Positions 17,640-26,171 of a stretch of DNA of 64,000 bases are shown here, piece by piece. A program made the translations under genes and the position numbers. The notes beneath the pieces were generated by a model. That model was not told the origin of the DNA and made no database searches. It worked only from the letters and a program-made list of their open reading frames with translations. How positions within the stretch are numbered: position 1 is the first letter of the stretch; each line of letters opens with the position of its first letter. The DNA is taken from the NCBI RefSeq assembly GCF_900176165.1, contig NZ_FWWU01000009.1, positions 2,110,501 to 2,174,500 of the forward strand, in the 5' to 3' direction. The stretch comes from Deinococcus hopiensis KR-140 (GTDB lineage: Bacteria; Deinococcota; Deinococci; Deinococcales; Deinococcaceae).

Positions 17640-17990
17640 TTAGGGTTCGCTGACCTTCGGTAAAGGAAGCAGAAACAACTGAAGTTGGAGCGCATCTCTG
17701 TGGACTTGGGCTGCCCGCCTTGGAACATCACGCCTACGCCGTGTTCGGGGTCCAGGTGGGTGTCGAAACCCAGGCTGAACCGCTGCCTTCGAGCTCGCGG
17801 GGCACCAACAGCTCCGTCAGGCGAACCCCGGCGCCGCAGGTGGCTTCGTCCACCGTGCCCCCCGCACGCCTGCCGCCGGAAAATTCTGAGCAGGGTGGGC
17901 CGCTACCGTCCCAAAAGCCGTTCCTGCCGAGATCCGGCTGCACATAGGAGTGCACATCCCGGATTGTCCCCAAGTTCGGGCAACCGCGCC
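17640..17990 (-). pseudogene. decayed coding remnant in a 790-bp gene-free stretch
   Basis: Between 17555 and 18345 no intact gene is convincing. The minus strand holds protein-like fragments in two frames: GTIRDVHSYVQPDLGRNGFW and, after a shift, FSLGFDTHLDPEHGVGVMF. The PEHGxGV ending recalls small DUF6985-type proteins, a weak resemblance. A further 57-codon open frame on the minus strand (about 18053-18226) is of doubtful status. Confidence 0.3.
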
Positions 17991-18345
17991 GGGCCCCCGC
18001 GGCCGCTTCAAGGTGGGCGGAGGACGACCTCTGTACCCTTCAATGCTGGAAGGTCAATTTCCGTCTGGCCCTGCCGCCCGCGCAGTCGGGTGCAGGTCCG
18101 GGGCCGGGCAGGTCAGGGGCAGGTTCAGAACAGCGGCGTGGTGGGTGGCGGGGGACGCTCCCGGGGCCATACCGCCCTGTCTCACGCTGAGGTGGAGCAG
18201 GGTGGAGCCCCAATCCTCCGCCATTGTGCCCATGCGCCCGCTGCCGAGCGCCTCTTATCCTCCCCTTTCCGGTTCGGCAACTGGGAAAGGGGTGTTTTTG
18301 AGTGCAGCGAGTTTGAAGGCGGATGGCCGTCCGTCCGGCCTGCGG

Positions 18346-19131
18346 ATGTATGCCTCGGCGGCGCGGCTGGGGTTTCGGCGGCAGTTCGCGTATCCGGCCG
18401 CCACCTTCTGGGGCCTGGTAACCAACCTCTTTTTCGGAGCCCTGCGGGTGGCGATTTTGCTCGCGCTGTTTGGCACGCGGCCGCAGGTGGCGGGGTACAC
18501 GCCGGAAGACGCCATCGCGTACACAGGGCTGACCCAGGCCCTGCTGAGCGCCTTTTCCCTCTTCGGCTGGTATGACCTGATGCGGACCGTTCACCGGGGC
18601 GAGGTCACCACCGAGCTGTTGCGGCCCGCCAGCTTTCTGGGCATGTGGCTGGCGCAGGACGCGGGACGTGCGGCGGGACAGTTTCTGCTGCGCGGCGTTT
18701 CAATGCTGACCCTGTACGCGCTGATGTGGGGACTCAAGCTGCCTGAGGGCCTGGTGGGTTGGGCCTGCACCGCGCTCAGCCTGCTGCTCGCCTGGGCCTG
18801 CGGCTTCGCGTTCCGCTTTCTGGTCAACTGCGCCGCCCTCTGGTCTCCGGACGCAGTGGGCATCGGCCGCTTCGCCTGGGCGCTGATGGGATTCAGCTGC
18901 GGCTTCCTGATGCCGCTGGCGTTCTTTCCGGTAGAGTTTCAGTCCTTGCTCGCCTGGACACCCTTTCCAGCGATGATGAACAGCACGGTGGAAATCTGGC
19001 TCGGCGTGGCGCGAGGCGGCAGCGCCCTGCGGGTGCTGGCGCTTCAGGCCGTGTGGACGGCCGCGCTGCTGCTGCTCGCGCGCTTGGCGTTGAGCCGGGG
19101 GTTACGGCGGCTGGAGGTGGGGGGTGGATAG
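18346..19131 (+). CDS. ABC-2 type transporter permease (first of pair)
   Basis: Integral membrane subunit, 261 residues from the ATG at 18346 (MYASAARLGFRRQFAYPAATF), with six predicted helices and the ABC-2 / DUF990 layout. A GTG at 18292 in the same frame is an alternative start. It forms an exporter with the next permease, whose GTG overlaps this stop by 8 nt, and the ATPase. Systems of two different ABC-2 permeases plus one ATPase export lipids, drugs or lantibiotics; the substrate is unknown here. Confidence 0.85.
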   Translation: MYASAARLGFRRQFAYPAATFWGLVTNLFFGALRVAILLALFGTRPQVAGYTPEDAIAYTGLTQALLSAFSLFGWYDLMRTVHRGEVTTELLRPASFLGMWLAQDAGRAAGQFLLRGVSMLTLYALMWGLKLPEGLVGWACTALSLLLAWACGFAFRFLVNCAALWSPDAVGIGRFAWALMGFSCGFLMPLAFFPVEFQSLLAWTPFPAMMNSTVEIWLGVARGGSALRVLALQAVWTAALLLLARLALSRGLRRLEVGGG

Positions 19132-20014
19132 CCGCAGGACCGTTGCCACCTCGCCCTCTCCCCCCAGCCCTCCGCCACCGGGGGAGAGGGCGCAAATACC
19201 CTCGGCCTTCCGCCTTCTGCACCTGTACTTCCGGCTGCTGGGCGCGCAGGTCCGCTCGCAACTGGCGTACCCCACGGCCTTTGCGCTGGACGCGCTCGCC
19301 GCAGCGCTGATTACGGCCACCGAGTTCGCAGCGTTTGCGCTGGTGCTGCCCCGCTTCGGGGGACTCGGCGGATGGACGCTGGGCGAGGTGGCGCTGCTGT
19401 ACGGGCTGGCGGAGCTGGCCTTCGTGCTGATGGACCTGACCTTCGGGGGGTTCGACGCGCCCAACCTCAGCGCCCATGTCCGCACAGGCAGTTTCAGCAC
19501 CTTTCTGCTGCGGCCCGTCCCCCTGCCGCTCCAGATTTTCGGCTCGGACTTCGCGCTGCGCCGCCTCACGCGGGTGGGGCTGGCGGCGGCCATCGTCGCT
19601 TACGGCGTCTCGCACGTCGCGGCGGAGTGGAATGCTGGAAGCGTGCTGCTGCTCAGCGGCAGTGTCCTCGGCATGATCGCCTTTTTCGGCGGCCTGTTCG
19701 TGGTGGGCGGCACCCTCACCTTCTGGACGGTGGAGAGCGTGGAGACCATGAACGTGCTGACGTACGGCGGGCGCAGCCTGATCTCGTATCCGATGGGCAT
19801 ATACGGGGCGCGGCTGCGCCGAATCTTCACCTACCTGATTCCCGCCGCCTTCCTAAGCTACTTTCCCGTGCTGCACGTCCTGGGGCGGCCCCTGCCCGAC
19901 GGTCTGCCGCCCTCTGCCGCCTTCCTCTCCCCCATTCTCGGCCCGCTGCTGCTCGCCGCCGCCTTCGCGTTCTGGCGGGCGGGGGTGCGTCGGTATCACG
20001 GAACGGGTTCATAA
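19124..20014 (+). CDS. ABC-2 type transporter permease (second of pair)
   Basis: A 296-residue DUF990-type permease with about six helices; the membrane part begins near residue 25 (FRLLHLYFRLLGAQVRSQLAY). The GTG start has GGAGG 6 nt upstream and overlaps the previous stop. The first 25 codons are abnormal: Ser/Pro-rich (SPSPPSPPPPGE) and encoded by a 12-bp perfect palindrome (19153-19191), as if a mobile palindromic repeat had landed between start codon and first helix while keeping the frame. Confidence 0.85.
   Translation: MDSRRTVATSPSPPSPPPPGERAQIPSAFRLLHLYFRLLGAQVRSQLAYPTAFALDALAAALITATEFAAFALVLPRFGGLGGWTLGEVALLYGLAELAFVLMDLTFGGFDAPNLSAHVRTGSFSTFLLRPVPLPLQIFGSDFALRRLTRVGLAAAIVAYGVSHVAAEWNAGSVLLLSGSVLGMIAFFGGLFVVGGTLTFWTVESVETMNVLTYGGRSLISYPMGIYGARLRRIFTYLIPAAFLSYFPVLHVLGRPLPDGLPPSAAFLSPILGPLLLAAAFAFWRAGVRRYHGTGS
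19153..19191. repeat. palindromic element inside the permease N-terminus
   Basis: Stem GCCCTCTCCCCC (19153-19164) / GGGGGAGAGGGC (19180-19191) with a 15-nt loop. It looks like an intergenic REP-type hairpin but is translated as codons 10-23 of the permease. Confidence 0.6.
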
Positions 20015-20030
20015 CCCGAGGAGCGTATCC

Positions 20031-20984
20031 ATGATCGAAGTTCAGCACCTGCACAAATCCTTTCAGACCCGCTCCGGTGGCCTGCTGCGTGGAACGCGGC
20101 GCACCGTGGAGGCGGTACGGAACGTGAGTTTTGAGATTGGCCGGGGCGAGGTGGTGGGCTACTTGGGGCCGAACGGCGCAGGCAAGAGCACCACCATCAA
20201 GGTGCTGACCGGGTTGCTGGTACCCACTTCCGGGCGGGTGGAGGTGGGTGGGCTGGTGCCGTGGCGAGAGCGGCGGCGACATGTGGCGCGGCTGGGGGCG
20301 GTGTTCGGGCAGCGGACAACACTGTGGTGGGACCTACCGGTGCGCGACTCGCTGGACCTGCTGCGCGACGTGTACCGCGTGCCCCCCGCCCGCTTCCGCG
20401 AGGACCTGCACGCCTTTACCGAACTGCTGGATCTGGGGCCTTTTCTGGACACCCCCGCCCGCGCCCTCTCGCTGGGGCAGCGGATGCGCGCGGACCTCGC
20501 GGCGGCGCTGCTGCACGGTCCCGAACTGCTCTTTCTGGACGAGCCGACAGTGGGCCTGGACGTGGTGGCGAAAGAACGCATCCGCGAATTCGTAGCGCGC
20601 GTCAACGCGGAGCGTGGTGTAACCGTGCTGCTGACCACGCATGACCTGACGGACGTGGAGCGCCTGGCCCGCCGGGTCATGATCATTGACCACGGCTCGC
20701 TGTTGTACGACGGTGGGTTGCCCGAGTTGCAGGCCCGCTTCGGGGACGCGCGGGAGCTGGTGGTGGACTTCGAGGCGCCGCCCGCCAATCCCCATGTGTC
20801 CGGCCTGGAACTCCGGTGCGCCGAGGGGCCCCGCGTCACCTACGCCTTCACGGGCGCGGCCGCCCGGCCCATCGCCCTCGCCACGGCACACGCCCCAGTG
20901 CGTGACGTCACGGTGCGCGAGCCGAACATCGAGGCGACGATCCGGCGGATTTATGAGGGGGGGCTGCTGGGAGCAGGGGCGTAA
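20031..20984 (+). CDS. ABC transporter ATP-binding protein
   Basis: Cytoplasmic ATPase of the exporter, 317 residues. Walker A GPNGAGKSTT near residue 46, signature LSLGQRMRADLAAA near 147, Walker B LLFLDEPTVGLD near 168 and the switch His in TTHDLTD. A C-terminal extension of about 90 residues follows the nucleotide-binding fold, as in DrrA/CcmA-like ATPases. GAGGAG lies 7 nt before the ATG, and the gene follows the second permease by 16 nt. Confidence 0.92.
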   Translation: MIEVQHLHKSFQTRSGGLLRGTRRTVEAVRNVSFEIGRGEVVGYLGPNGAGKSTTIKVLTGLLVPTSGRVEVGGLVPWRERRRHVARLGAVFGQRTTLWWDLPVRDSLDLLRDVYRVPPARFREDLHAFTELLDLGPFLDTPARALSLGQRMRADLAAALLHGPELLFLDEPTVGLDVVAKERIREFVARVNAERGVTVLLTTHDLTDVERLARRVMIIDHGSLLYDGGLPELQARFGDARELVVDFEAPPANPHVSGLELRCAEGPRVTYAFTGAAARPIALATAHAPVRDVTVREPNIEATIRRIYEGGLLGAGA

Positions 20985-21013
20985 GCTCGGGTACGAGCGA
21001 GCCCTGGAGCCTT

Positions 21014-21120
21014 TGTCAACGTGCGGACTTCTTTTTGACCAACCAGCGCGAGCAAGCTCGAATGCGCACTGGGGAGAATGGAGCCCGGAGAGGAAGGGCA
21101 CCCCTCACGGCTCCATTCGG
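21014..21120. repeat. dispersed repeat family 1, copy B
   Basis: Starts TGTCAACGTGCGGACT then CTTTTTGACC, followed by GGGGAGAATGGAGCC and a closing hairpin GAATGGAGCC / GGCTCCATTC around GGGCACCCCTCACGG. Matches 4574-4670 and 48214-48290. No gene is supported in 20985-21597. Confidence 0.65.
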
Positions 21121-21219
21121 ACACCTGCTTTCAACTCTGCTTCCCAGGAAACACACCTTCTTTCATCCCTGGGGAAGGCGGCCTGCTTCCGGCGGTCGGA
21201 GTGCCTGCCTGCGCAGCAG

Positions 21220-21345
21220 GGGTTTCCGGATCATCCGCTACAGCCCATCCGTTTCTGTGATTTCACGCCTCTCTGTCACCGTTTTTCCTGCTCGCTCCGC
21301 CTGGGTTCATCAGTTTTGAAATCACTGATGAACCCGAATCCTTAT
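21220..21345. repeat. dispersed repeat family 2, copy B
   Basis: Shares TTTCCGGATCATCC, CACGCCTC, GTCACCG and TTTTTCCTGC with the copies at 4408 and 42440 and ends CCGAATCCTTAT. It carries its own 12-bp perfect hairpin GGGTTCATCAGT (21303) / ACTGATGAACCC (21324), which may act as a terminator. Confidence 0.6.
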
Positions 21346-21597
21346 GCGCGGAATGAGAGGCGGGGAACAGCGGTTCTCGCGGCCCTGCTGATGGGTTGAG
21401 GCCTCTGGCGAGCCTGTGGGGAGCGGGAAGCCAGGCCAGGCCCTGGGGAAACGCAGCCTCCGCAGTGCCGATGTTGGGGGCTGCCCCGCAGTCGCGCCTG
21501 ATGGGGACGGCGCCCGGCTCCAGCGTTCTCGTCCTGGGCCTGCTCCGCCTCTGGGCCACCTGACAGGACCGCCGAGAACGTTGGGCCAATCCCCGAC

Positions 21598-22884
21598 CTA
21601 CCACACCGTCCCCACCCGTACCCCGAAGCTGATCCGGTCCAGCCGCGACGTGACCGAGGCGGAGTGCGCGCCCATCCGCACCGTGCCGCCCACGTACCAG
21701 CCGGCGTCGTAGCCCAGGAGCAGGCGTAGGGGCCGCCCCTCGCCCGTCATCACGGGAAGGGCGTACTGGGCCTCCCCGCGCGCCCCTCCGCTCGCTGCGA
21801 CGGTGTACTCGGCCTTCAGGCGCAGGTAGTTCAGCGGGAGCAGTTCGGTGCCCACCGTGACCTGACCGCCGGCGTAACGGCCCCAGACCTCGCCGTAGCC
21901 GCCCAGGGCGACGGAGACAGCGCCCACCGGACCCTGGGTGCCGTAGCCCACCGCCACCGTGACCGGATCAAGGTTATAGGCCAGCGTCGCGCCTGTGTAC
22001 GTCTCGCGCCCGCGCAGCACGTTGACGCCCATCACGGCTCGCCCCTGCCGCACGAGCAGCCGGGTATCGCGCACGCCGCCCTCCCAGCGCAGGCCCATCG
22101 CGCCGGACCCCAGCAGTTCGTAAGCGGCCGGGTTCCAGAAGCGGGGGCTGGCGGCCTCGCCGGAGGAAGGCAGCAAGACGTTCGCGCCCAGCCCCAGCAA
22201 CACGGGCAGGCGCAGGTCCAGGCCACTTCGGGCACGGATGGGCAGCAGCCAGTCGTCCCAGGGGGAGGCGAGGGGGCCGGGCAGGGCATACGCCTCACCC
22301 CTCACACCGAATGCACCGCCTGCCCCACAGCGAAACGAGTGCCGGGCAGCCCGCCGCACCCGGGCATCTTGCAGGTAGAAGGGATAGGCCACGCACGGCA
22401 TGGAACCGTCCCCGGGCTCCAGTTCCCAGGTCAGGCGGCCCGGCGTCAGGTCCACGAGGGCCGCGTGGGTTCGTGTGTGCGAACCGATTTCCCACCCGGC
22501 AGCGCGCAACTCGTCCAACTGCGTCTGCGTCATGTGCCCCGGCCGCCCGATCAGGTCCAGAATCGGGTACACCGTGCCCCGCACGCCCAGTTCGCGCAGC
22601 GTGGGGAACGCCTCGCGGTACACGCTCTCGAAGCCGTCGTCGAAGCGGAAGGTGGCCGTCTTGACCGGGCGCGGGTAGCCCATCACCTCGCTGCTCGTGA
22701 CGAAGATGTAGCCCTGGGTTCGGAGTGCCTGCACCCGCTTCCTTAGGGCGTCCGCAGACATTCCCAGCGTCACGCCACCGTGCCCACCGATCTGGTGATA
22801 CACCAAGGTCACGTTGCCCGCCTCGGCCTCGCACGCGAAGATGAGAATAAGCAGAAACGCCAGGACCCAACGAAAGGCGCACAT
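21598..22884 (-). CDS. secreted polysaccharide deacetylase with C-terminal beta-rich domain
   Basis: A 428-residue exported protein (signal MCAFRWVLAFLLILIFACEAEA). Residues 25-190 are a NodB-type carbohydrate deacetylase: LVYHQIGGHGG, FRFDDGFESVY with the catalytic and metal Asp pair, and the zinc motif GSHTRTHA. From about 200 to the end, the sequence is rich in alternating Gly/aromatic strands (TYTGATLAYNLDPVTVAVGY and similar) and ends FGVRVGTVW with a terminal aromatic, as outer-membrane barrels do. A TATACT box ends 8 nt before the ATG, so it is probably leaderless. Likely trims acetyl groups from an envelope polysaccharide. Confidence 0.82.
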   Translation of the reverse strand: MCAFRWVLAFLLILIFACEAEAGNVTLVYHQIGGHGGVTLGMSADALRKRVQALRTQGYIFVTSSEVMGYPRPVKTATFRFDDGFESVYREAFPTLRELGVRGTVYPILDLIGRPGHMTQTQLDELRAAGWEIGSHTRTHAALVDLTPGRLTWELEPGDGSMPCVAYPFYLQDARVRRAARHSFRCGAGGAFGVRGEAYALPGPLASPWDDWLLPIRARSGLDLRLPVLLGLGANVLLPSSGEAASPRFWNPAAYELLGSGAMGLRWEGGVRDTRLLVRQGRAVMGVNVLRGRETYTGATLAYNLDPVTVAVGYGTQGPVGAVSVALGGYGEVWGRYAGGQVTVGTELLPLNYLRLKAEYTVAASGGARGEAQYALPVMTGEGRPLRLLLGYDAGWYVGGTVRMGAHSASVTSRLDRISFGVRVGTVW

Positions 22885-22911
22885 CTGTGAGAAGTATAAA
22901 CGAGTCTTTAG

Positions 22912-23379
22912 GTGATGGTTCGTCTCCTTGAGGTTTTCTTGAGCCCAACGTGGGGTCAGCCGCGAGAAAGGGGCGTACCTTCAGGCGTGACGACCGTTGA
23001 CCGATTCGGCCTGGAGGGAAACCCAGAGGTTCAAAGGAGCCGGCGCGTTCCTTTCGGTACGGAGAGCTTCTGCGGGTTTTACCTCGTGTTCGCCTGGTTC
23101 TACGCACTGGTCCACCTTCACGCTCTGCCCAACCTCGCCCCACTGGGCCATGGCGTCTCCCTGCCCGCTTTTCCGGTACTCCTCGTCGAGCCGCGGCGGT
23201 GGAGGACGCGGGCGCAACCGAGGGCGGGGCTGGTGCCCCTCTGGACGCTTGGCCTGGCGATCTGCCGCCGGATAACCTCCACCCGCGCCAGGGGCCTTGT
23301 GCGGCACCGTCCCGTGGGCAGCGTGGGGGCCGCGCTTTGGCAGCCGCTTGGCCCCGCGCTCCTGGCGCGCGTCCGCTGA
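22912..23379 (+). CDS. doubtful open frame before mpg
   Basis: The only candidate in the stretch 22885-23379. Up to 155 codons; the TGA directly abuts the mpg ATG (TGAATG) and part of the product is hydrophobic (FYLVFAWFYALVHLHALPNL). No ribosome site, no recognised family and an Arg/Pro-rich end typical of chance frames in GC-rich DNA. Kept only because of the tight junction with mpg. Confidence 0.2.
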   Translation: MMVRLLEVFLSPTWGQPRERGVPSGVTTVDRFGLEGNPEVQRSRRVPFGTESFCGFYLVFAWFYALVHLHALPNLAPLGHGVSLPAFPVLLVEPRRWRTRAQPRAGLVPLWTLGLAICRRITSTRARGLVRHRPVGSVGAALWQPLGPALLARVR

Positions 23380-24012
23380 ATGCCTCCCCTCGCGCCCGCC
23401 TTCTTTGCCCGCGATCCCGTTGTCGTCGCGCGGGAGATGCTGGGCAGCACCTTGATCCATACCCTCCCCAGCGGCGAGAAGCTGTCGGGCCGGGTGGTGG
23501 AGGCGGAAGCCTACGACTGCCCGCGTGATCCGGCCTGCACCGCTGGGCGCTTTCACGCCGCCCGCACCGCCGAGATGGCGATTGCTCCCGGACGCTGGCT
23601 GTTCTGGACGGCGCACGGGCACCCGCTCCTGCAGGTGTCGTGCCGCGACGTGGGCGTCGCCTCCAGCGTGCTGATCCGGGCCATCGAGCCGCTGGAAGGC
23701 GTAGGCCGGATGCTGGAACACCGGCCCGTGGTGCGCGAGCGGGACCTGACGAACGGCCCGGCCAAGCTGGTCTATGCCCTCGGCCTGAATCCAGCGCAGG
23801 TAACGGGCACGGGGGTGGACAGCCCGGCGCTTTACCTGCAACCGCTCCTCCTCCCCGTGGCCGACGAGGACGTGCAGATCACCGCCCGCATCGGCGTGGG
23901 GGCTGGCAAGAACCTGCCGTGGCGCTTCCTGCTGCGCGGCAACCCCTGGGCGTCGCCCGCTACGCCGAGCACGGAACTGATGGAGGGGACAGGCGTGAGG
24001 AACGAGGCGTGA
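23380..24012 (+). CDS. mpg: DNA-3-methyladenine glycosylase (AAG/Mpg family)
   Basis: Base-excision repair enzyme, 210 residues, of the alkyladenine glycosylase fold: removes 3-methyladenine, 7-methylguanine and hypoxanthine. Matching segments are FFARDPVVVAREMLGSTL, GRVVEAEAYDCPRDPACTA with the catalytic Glu, ASSVLIRAIEPL and NGPAKLVYALGL. The usual DxAcHA motif is relaxed to DPACTA. It lies 66 nt upstream of a YcaQ-family glycosylase gene in the same direction, giving a small alkylation/crosslink repair cluster. Confidence 0.9.
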   Translation: MPPLAPAFFARDPVVVAREMLGSTLIHTLPSGEKLSGRVVEAEAYDCPRDPACTAGRFHAARTAEMAIAPGRWLFWTAHGHPLLQVSCRDVGVASSVLIRAIEPLEGVGRMLEHRPVVRERDLTNGPAKLVYALGLNPAQVTGTGVDSPALYLQPLLLPVADEDVQITARIGVGAGKNLPWRFLLRGNPWASPATPSTELMEGTGVRNEA

Positions 24013-24078
24013 GGGAGTTGGGGCATTTGCTCAAGCGCCCTGCCCAAACCCCCACCCCTTCACTGCTACCCTCCCTCC

Positions 24079-25236
24079 ATGTCGGCTTATCCCGCGCCCC
24101 TCACGCCCGCCGCGCTGCGGGCCTTGGCCTGGCGCACGCTAGAACGGCAACCCAGCCTGCAGGCCGCACTGAACGGGATGGGCTTCGTGCAGGCCGATCC
24201 CATCCGTGCCCCGGCCCGGGCGCAGGACCTGACGCTGATGCAGAGGGTGAGGGGCTACCGCGCCGGGGACCTCGAACGCCTCTACCCGGTCTTGAATGCC
24301 GAGGAGGACATGCTGCCCAACTACGGCTTCGTGACGCGGGAGGTGCAGGCCCTGTTGCATCCGCGCGAGCCCGGTGTGTCGCGCGCGGAACGCCAACACC
24401 CGGAACTGCTCGCCGAGGTGCGGGCGCTGCTGGAGGCGGGGAGCGAGGTGCATCCCCGGGAGGTGGCCACCGCTCTGGGGCAGGGCCGGACGGTGAATGC
24501 CTGGGGCGGGCAGTCGGCGGCCACCACCCGACTCCTCGACGCCCTGCACCGACGGGGCGAGGTGCGGGTCACGCGGCGGGTAGGCGGCATACGGCTTTAC
24601 GGCCCCGCGCCCCACCTCGCGGCCCTGCGCGCCTCACCCCTGGGCAACGCCGAGCGCGTGCGGGGAGCGGTTCACCTCCTTGCCGCCCTGTACGGTCCGT
24701 TGCCGGAGGCCAGTTTGGGTTACCTCGTCTCGCTGTCGCATTACGGTTTGCCCCATCTGCGTCCCGAGATGCGGGCAGCCTTCAAAACCGCCGTCCGCGA
24801 GGAACTGGCTGGGGGGACGGTGGATGGGCTGCGCTACGTGTGGCCCGCCGAATGGAATGTGGACGGTGGGACCCTGCCCCGGGGCGTACGCATCGTCGGT
24901 CCCTTCGACCCCCTGGTCTGGGACCGCCGACGCTTTACGCACCTGCACGGCTGGACCTACCGCTTCGAGGCGTACATGCCGGCGGAAAAGAGGCAATGGG
25001 GCTACTACGCGCTGCCCGTGTTTCAGGCGGGGCGCGCCGTGGGCTGGGCCAACCTGAAGGTGGAGGGGGGCGAACCCGTGGCCGAGACGGGCTTCATTCC
25101 CGGCATTCGCGAGACGGCCGCGCTGAAAAAGGGGTTGGAGGCTGAGCTGGAACGTTACTGGGCATTTCTGGGACTGACGCCCTGGCCCGCGTCCCAGGTG
25201 TGCCACGCCTCCACCACCCGTTCCAGCGCCGACTGA
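24079..25236 (+). CDS. YcaQ-family winged-helix DNA glycosylase
   Basis: A 385-residue HTH_42 protein of the YcaQ/AlkX family, which unhooks interstrand crosslinks and removes N7-alkylguanine. The family's catalytic QxD-type motif appears as FVQADPIRAPARAQDLTLM near residue 35. Repeated winged-helix segments follow. Preceded by mpg, supporting a repair role. TACCCT sits 6 nt before the ATG, a leaderless layout. The last 82 nt overlap the convergent phosphotransferase gene, an unusually long antisense overlap. Confidence 0.85.
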   Translation: MSAYPAPLTPAALRALAWRTLERQPSLQAALNGMGFVQADPIRAPARAQDLTLMQRVRGYRAGDLERLYPVLNAEEDMLPNYGFVTREVQALLHPREPGVSRAERQHPELLAEVRALLEAGSEVHPREVATALGQGRTVNAWGGQSAATTRLLDALHRRGEVRVTRRVGGIRLYGPAPHLAALRASPLGNAERVRGAVHLLAALYGPLPEASLGYLVSLSHYGLPHLRPEMRAAFKTAVREELAGGTVDGLRYVWPAEWNVDGGTLPRGVRIVGPFDPLVWDRRRFTHLHGWTYRFEAYMPAEKRQWGYYALPVFQAGRAVGWANLKVEGGEPVAETGFIPGIRETAALKKGLEAELERYWAFLGLTPWPASQVCHASTTRSSAD

Positions 25237-26171
25237 ACCCCGCTGCCGCCCTCTCGCCGGGCCTGCCGGGCGGTGGTGAGCACATTGAGGACCAGGCCCA
25301 GGCGCTCCTCATCGGCAAGTTGCGTCCGCGACAAGACGATCCCGTACCCTGCCAGCGCTTCCCGGTACGTCTCGCGCAGTTCCGGGGCAAGTCGGGCGCG
25401 TTCGGGCGGGTCCAAGCGCACGTGCAGCAGGTGGGCCAGGTCCTCACCCAGCGGAGCGGCGTGGGCCTGCCCGTAGTCGATCAGGACGGGTTCGCCGCCC
25501 CGCCTGGGCCACAGCACCTGCCCCGAATGCAGATCGCCGTGGGCGAGCGTCACGCCCAACGTCTGGCCCAGCAGCTCAGGCAGGAGGCGAGCGGCTTGCC
25601 CAGCAGCGTCTCTCGCGGCGGCGGGCGCGTTGGGCGGTGTGGAGCTTCTCAGGGCCCGGCGAATTGCCCGTTCCCGGTCCCAGCTCCAGTCACCGCTCAA
25701 CTGGGGATGACCGAACCAGAAAGCGTGGTGCTGGGCCAGCAGGCGCACGATCTGCCGCAACGCCTCCTCCCGCTCGGCGTCGGTGGCGAATGCTCCCCAG
25801 CCTGTCGTCTCGTCCGTCAGGTCCCGCAGCAGCAGGTGGCCGTGCCCACGGGCCGGGTCCAGCGCCGCGTGGAGCAGGGGCGCGTGCGGCACGGGCGACA
25901 GGGGCGCGAAGCGGCGCAAATACGCCTCCTCGCGCGCCACCCGCCGGTACGCCCGCCTGTCCTGCCACCCGGCGGGCAGGTACTTCAGAAAGAGAGGGCC
26001 GTGCGCCGTGCTGTAGCGGGCAAAGGCAGCGCCCTCCCCACTCCACGCTTCCACCAGATGACGAGGCCCGGGAAAGGCAGCGCGCAGTTCGCGCGGCCAG
26101 AAATGGGGCGAGGCGGCGGGCCCACGGCCGCGGAGCAGGGCCCAGCCGTCCGCCAGCAGGGCAACGCTCAG
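25155..26171 (-). CDS. aminoglycoside-phosphotransferase-like kinase
   Basis: APH/choline-kinase fold of up to 338 residues. Kinase features: Lys in PLFLKYLPAGW, catalytic loop LAHGDLHSGQVLW (HGDxHxxN-type, with Gln in place of Asn) and metal Asp in LIDYGQAHAAP (D-Y-G for D-F-G). Substrate unknown; such kinases act on aminoglycosides, homoserine, choline or sugars. No ATG lies at the natural N-terminus. A CTG at 26171 overlapping the stop of the upstream His-rich gene, or a GTG at 26054, are the options, so the start is uncertain. Its 3' end overlaps the YcaQ gene by 82 nt. Confidence 0.8.
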   Translation of the reverse strand: MSVALLADGWALLRGRGPAASPHFWPRELRAAFPGPRHLVEAWSGEGAAFARYSTAHGPLFLKYLPAGWQDRRAYRRVAREEAYLRRFAPLSPVPHAPLLHAALDPARGHGHLLLRDLTDETTGWGAFATDAEREEALRQIVRLLAQHHAFWFGHPQLSGDWSWDRERAIRRALRSSTPPNAPAAARDAAGQAARLLPELLGQTLGVTLAHGDLHSGQVLWPRRGGEPVLIDYGQAHAAPLGEDLAHLLHVRLDPPERARLAPELRETYREALAGYGIVLSRTQLADEERLGLVLNVLTTARQARREGGSGVQSALERVVEAWHTWDAGQGVSPRNAQ

